From Acidobacteria bacterium UBA7540 (GTDB lineage: Bacteria; Acidobacteriota; Terriglobia; UBA7540), in NCBI GenBank assembly GCA_002478145.1, contig DLMI01000001.1, positions 1 to 15,443 of the forward strand: a stretch of 15,443 bases of DNA, in the 5' to 3' direction. A model generated the notes under the pieces. It saw only the letters and a program-made list of their open reading frames with translations, searched no databases and was not told where the DNA came from. Both the position numbers and the translations under genes were made by a program. Shown in pieces: positions 15,025-15,443 of the stretch; within the stretch, counting starts at the first letter, position 1; each line of letters opens with the position of its first letter.

Positions 15025-15336
15025 TCATGCTGCGGCCGACATGGAGCAAGACTGAATTTCGAGTCCTGCCTCGTAGAGAGACTGCCCCTCATCTAGTTCG
15101 TGCACCCACATCACGCTGTAGTTCCTCACGACCCTGGGGTTATTAGCGACGACAACCTCGACAACCTGGCGGACTCGGAACGGAACGTTCGCGCGCACTC
15201 GCAAGCCGCGCTCCGAGTAATCGATCGTGTTGCCATTCACGACCGGTGCCCCTTCCCGGCCGGTTCGCAAAGTAACAGGAAGGGTCACGTAGATTCTTTC
15301 TTCCCGGCGGGAAACCTCTGGCCAATTACCACTCAT
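15025..15336 (-). CDS. PilZ-domain protein
   Basis: A 103-residue single-domain protein. Both cyclic-di-GMP binding motifs of PilZ are present: RxxxR at residues 10-14 (RREER) and D/NxSxxG at 39-44 (DYSERG), followed by the beta-barrel strands LRVRANVPF, VVEVVVAN and the late YEAGLEIQ. It should bind cyclic-di-GMP and act as a small adaptor in the cytoplasm, for example on motility, pilus or exopolysaccharide machinery; the partner cannot be named. The ATG at 15336 has TGAGG five bases upstream. It converges with the TonB-like gene, 26 bases apart, and has its own sigma-70-like promoter. Confidence 0.88.
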   Translation of the reverse strand: MSGNWPEVSRREERIYVTLPVTLRTGREGAPVVNGNTIDYSERGLRVRANVPFRVRQVVEVVVANNPRVVRNYSVMWVHELDEGQSLYEAGLEIQSCSMSAAA

Positions 15337-15375
15337 AGAAACCTCATCTAAGAACCGTCGCCAACTTCTGGATAC

Positions 15376-15404
15376 ACTCTACATAAACTGCCCTCAAAAG
15401 TCAA
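15376..15404 (-). promoter_or_regulatory. Sigma-70-like promoter of the PilZ gene
   Basis: On the minus strand TTGACT (15404-15399), a 17-base spacer and TAGAGT (15381-15376); the gene starts at 15336, leaving a leader of about 33 bases. Confidence 0.45.
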
Positions 15405-15443
15405 TGAGGGTTAGCAGTACACAGCAGCTTCGGAATCCCCATG

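Noticed and set aside
15441..15443. ATG at the very right edge as the start of a next gene
   Set aside because: No SD is visible before it and no downstream sequence is available to test the frame.

Overview
The window looks like a chromosomal stretch from a GC-rich Gram-negative bacterium, most plausibly Acidobacteriota. That is an inference from the gene families together: large GT-C-like membrane proteins, a TadG-like pilus protein with its characteristic C-terminal region, a TonB-like protein, a PilZ protein and a sigma-54 activator. No rRNA, tRNA, CRISPR array, transposase or integrase is visible.

Positions 1-10358 are one leftward (minus-strand) cell-envelope glycan cluster. Read in the direction of transcription it holds: a GT-C-like membrane protein (8763-10358), a small membrane-anchored protein (8116-8580), a class I SAM methyltransferase (7098-7769), a GtrB/DPM1-like polyprenyl-phosphate glycosyltransferase with C-terminal membrane helices (5945-7012), a GT87/DUF2029 membrane mannosyltransferase-like protein (4511-5785), a soluble GT2 glycosyltransferase (3623-4426), a second kind of GT-C-like membrane protein (1839-3509), a membrane-anchored cephalosporin-hydroxylase/CmcI-like enzyme (915-1658), and the start of a paralogue of the 1839-3509 gene that runs off the left edge (1-467). 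The likely logic is that GT2 enzymes charge a lipid carrier, GT-C enzymes use the lipid-linked sugar on the outer face of the membrane, and the methyltransferase and CmcI-like enzyme modify the product. The final glycan cannot be read from the sequence.

Positions 10359-13165 hold a regulatory hub. A sigma-54 (NtrC-type) activator (11059-12498) has a complete AAA+ domain and a Fis-like HTH, but its receiver domain has lost the residues needed for phosphorylation. A strong sigma-54-type promoter (10390-10405, minus) faces the glycan cluster, and a second, weaker one (13099-13114, plus) faces the TonB-like gene. The activator itself has a sigma-70-like promoter (10682-10709). A 5'-truncated TadG-like gene lies at 12532-13050.

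Positions 13166-15336 hold a 610-residue TonB-like protein with long Pro-rich and Gly-rich regions and, convergent to it, a small PilZ-domain protein.

The most unusual feature is evidence of repeated recombination. There are three C-terminal gene relics (468-793, 5814-5952, 12532-13050). Two tandem paralogues show mosaic identity, including a perfectly identical 148-bp block inside diverged sequence. One intact glycosyltransferase gene takes its stop codon from the relic of another gene.
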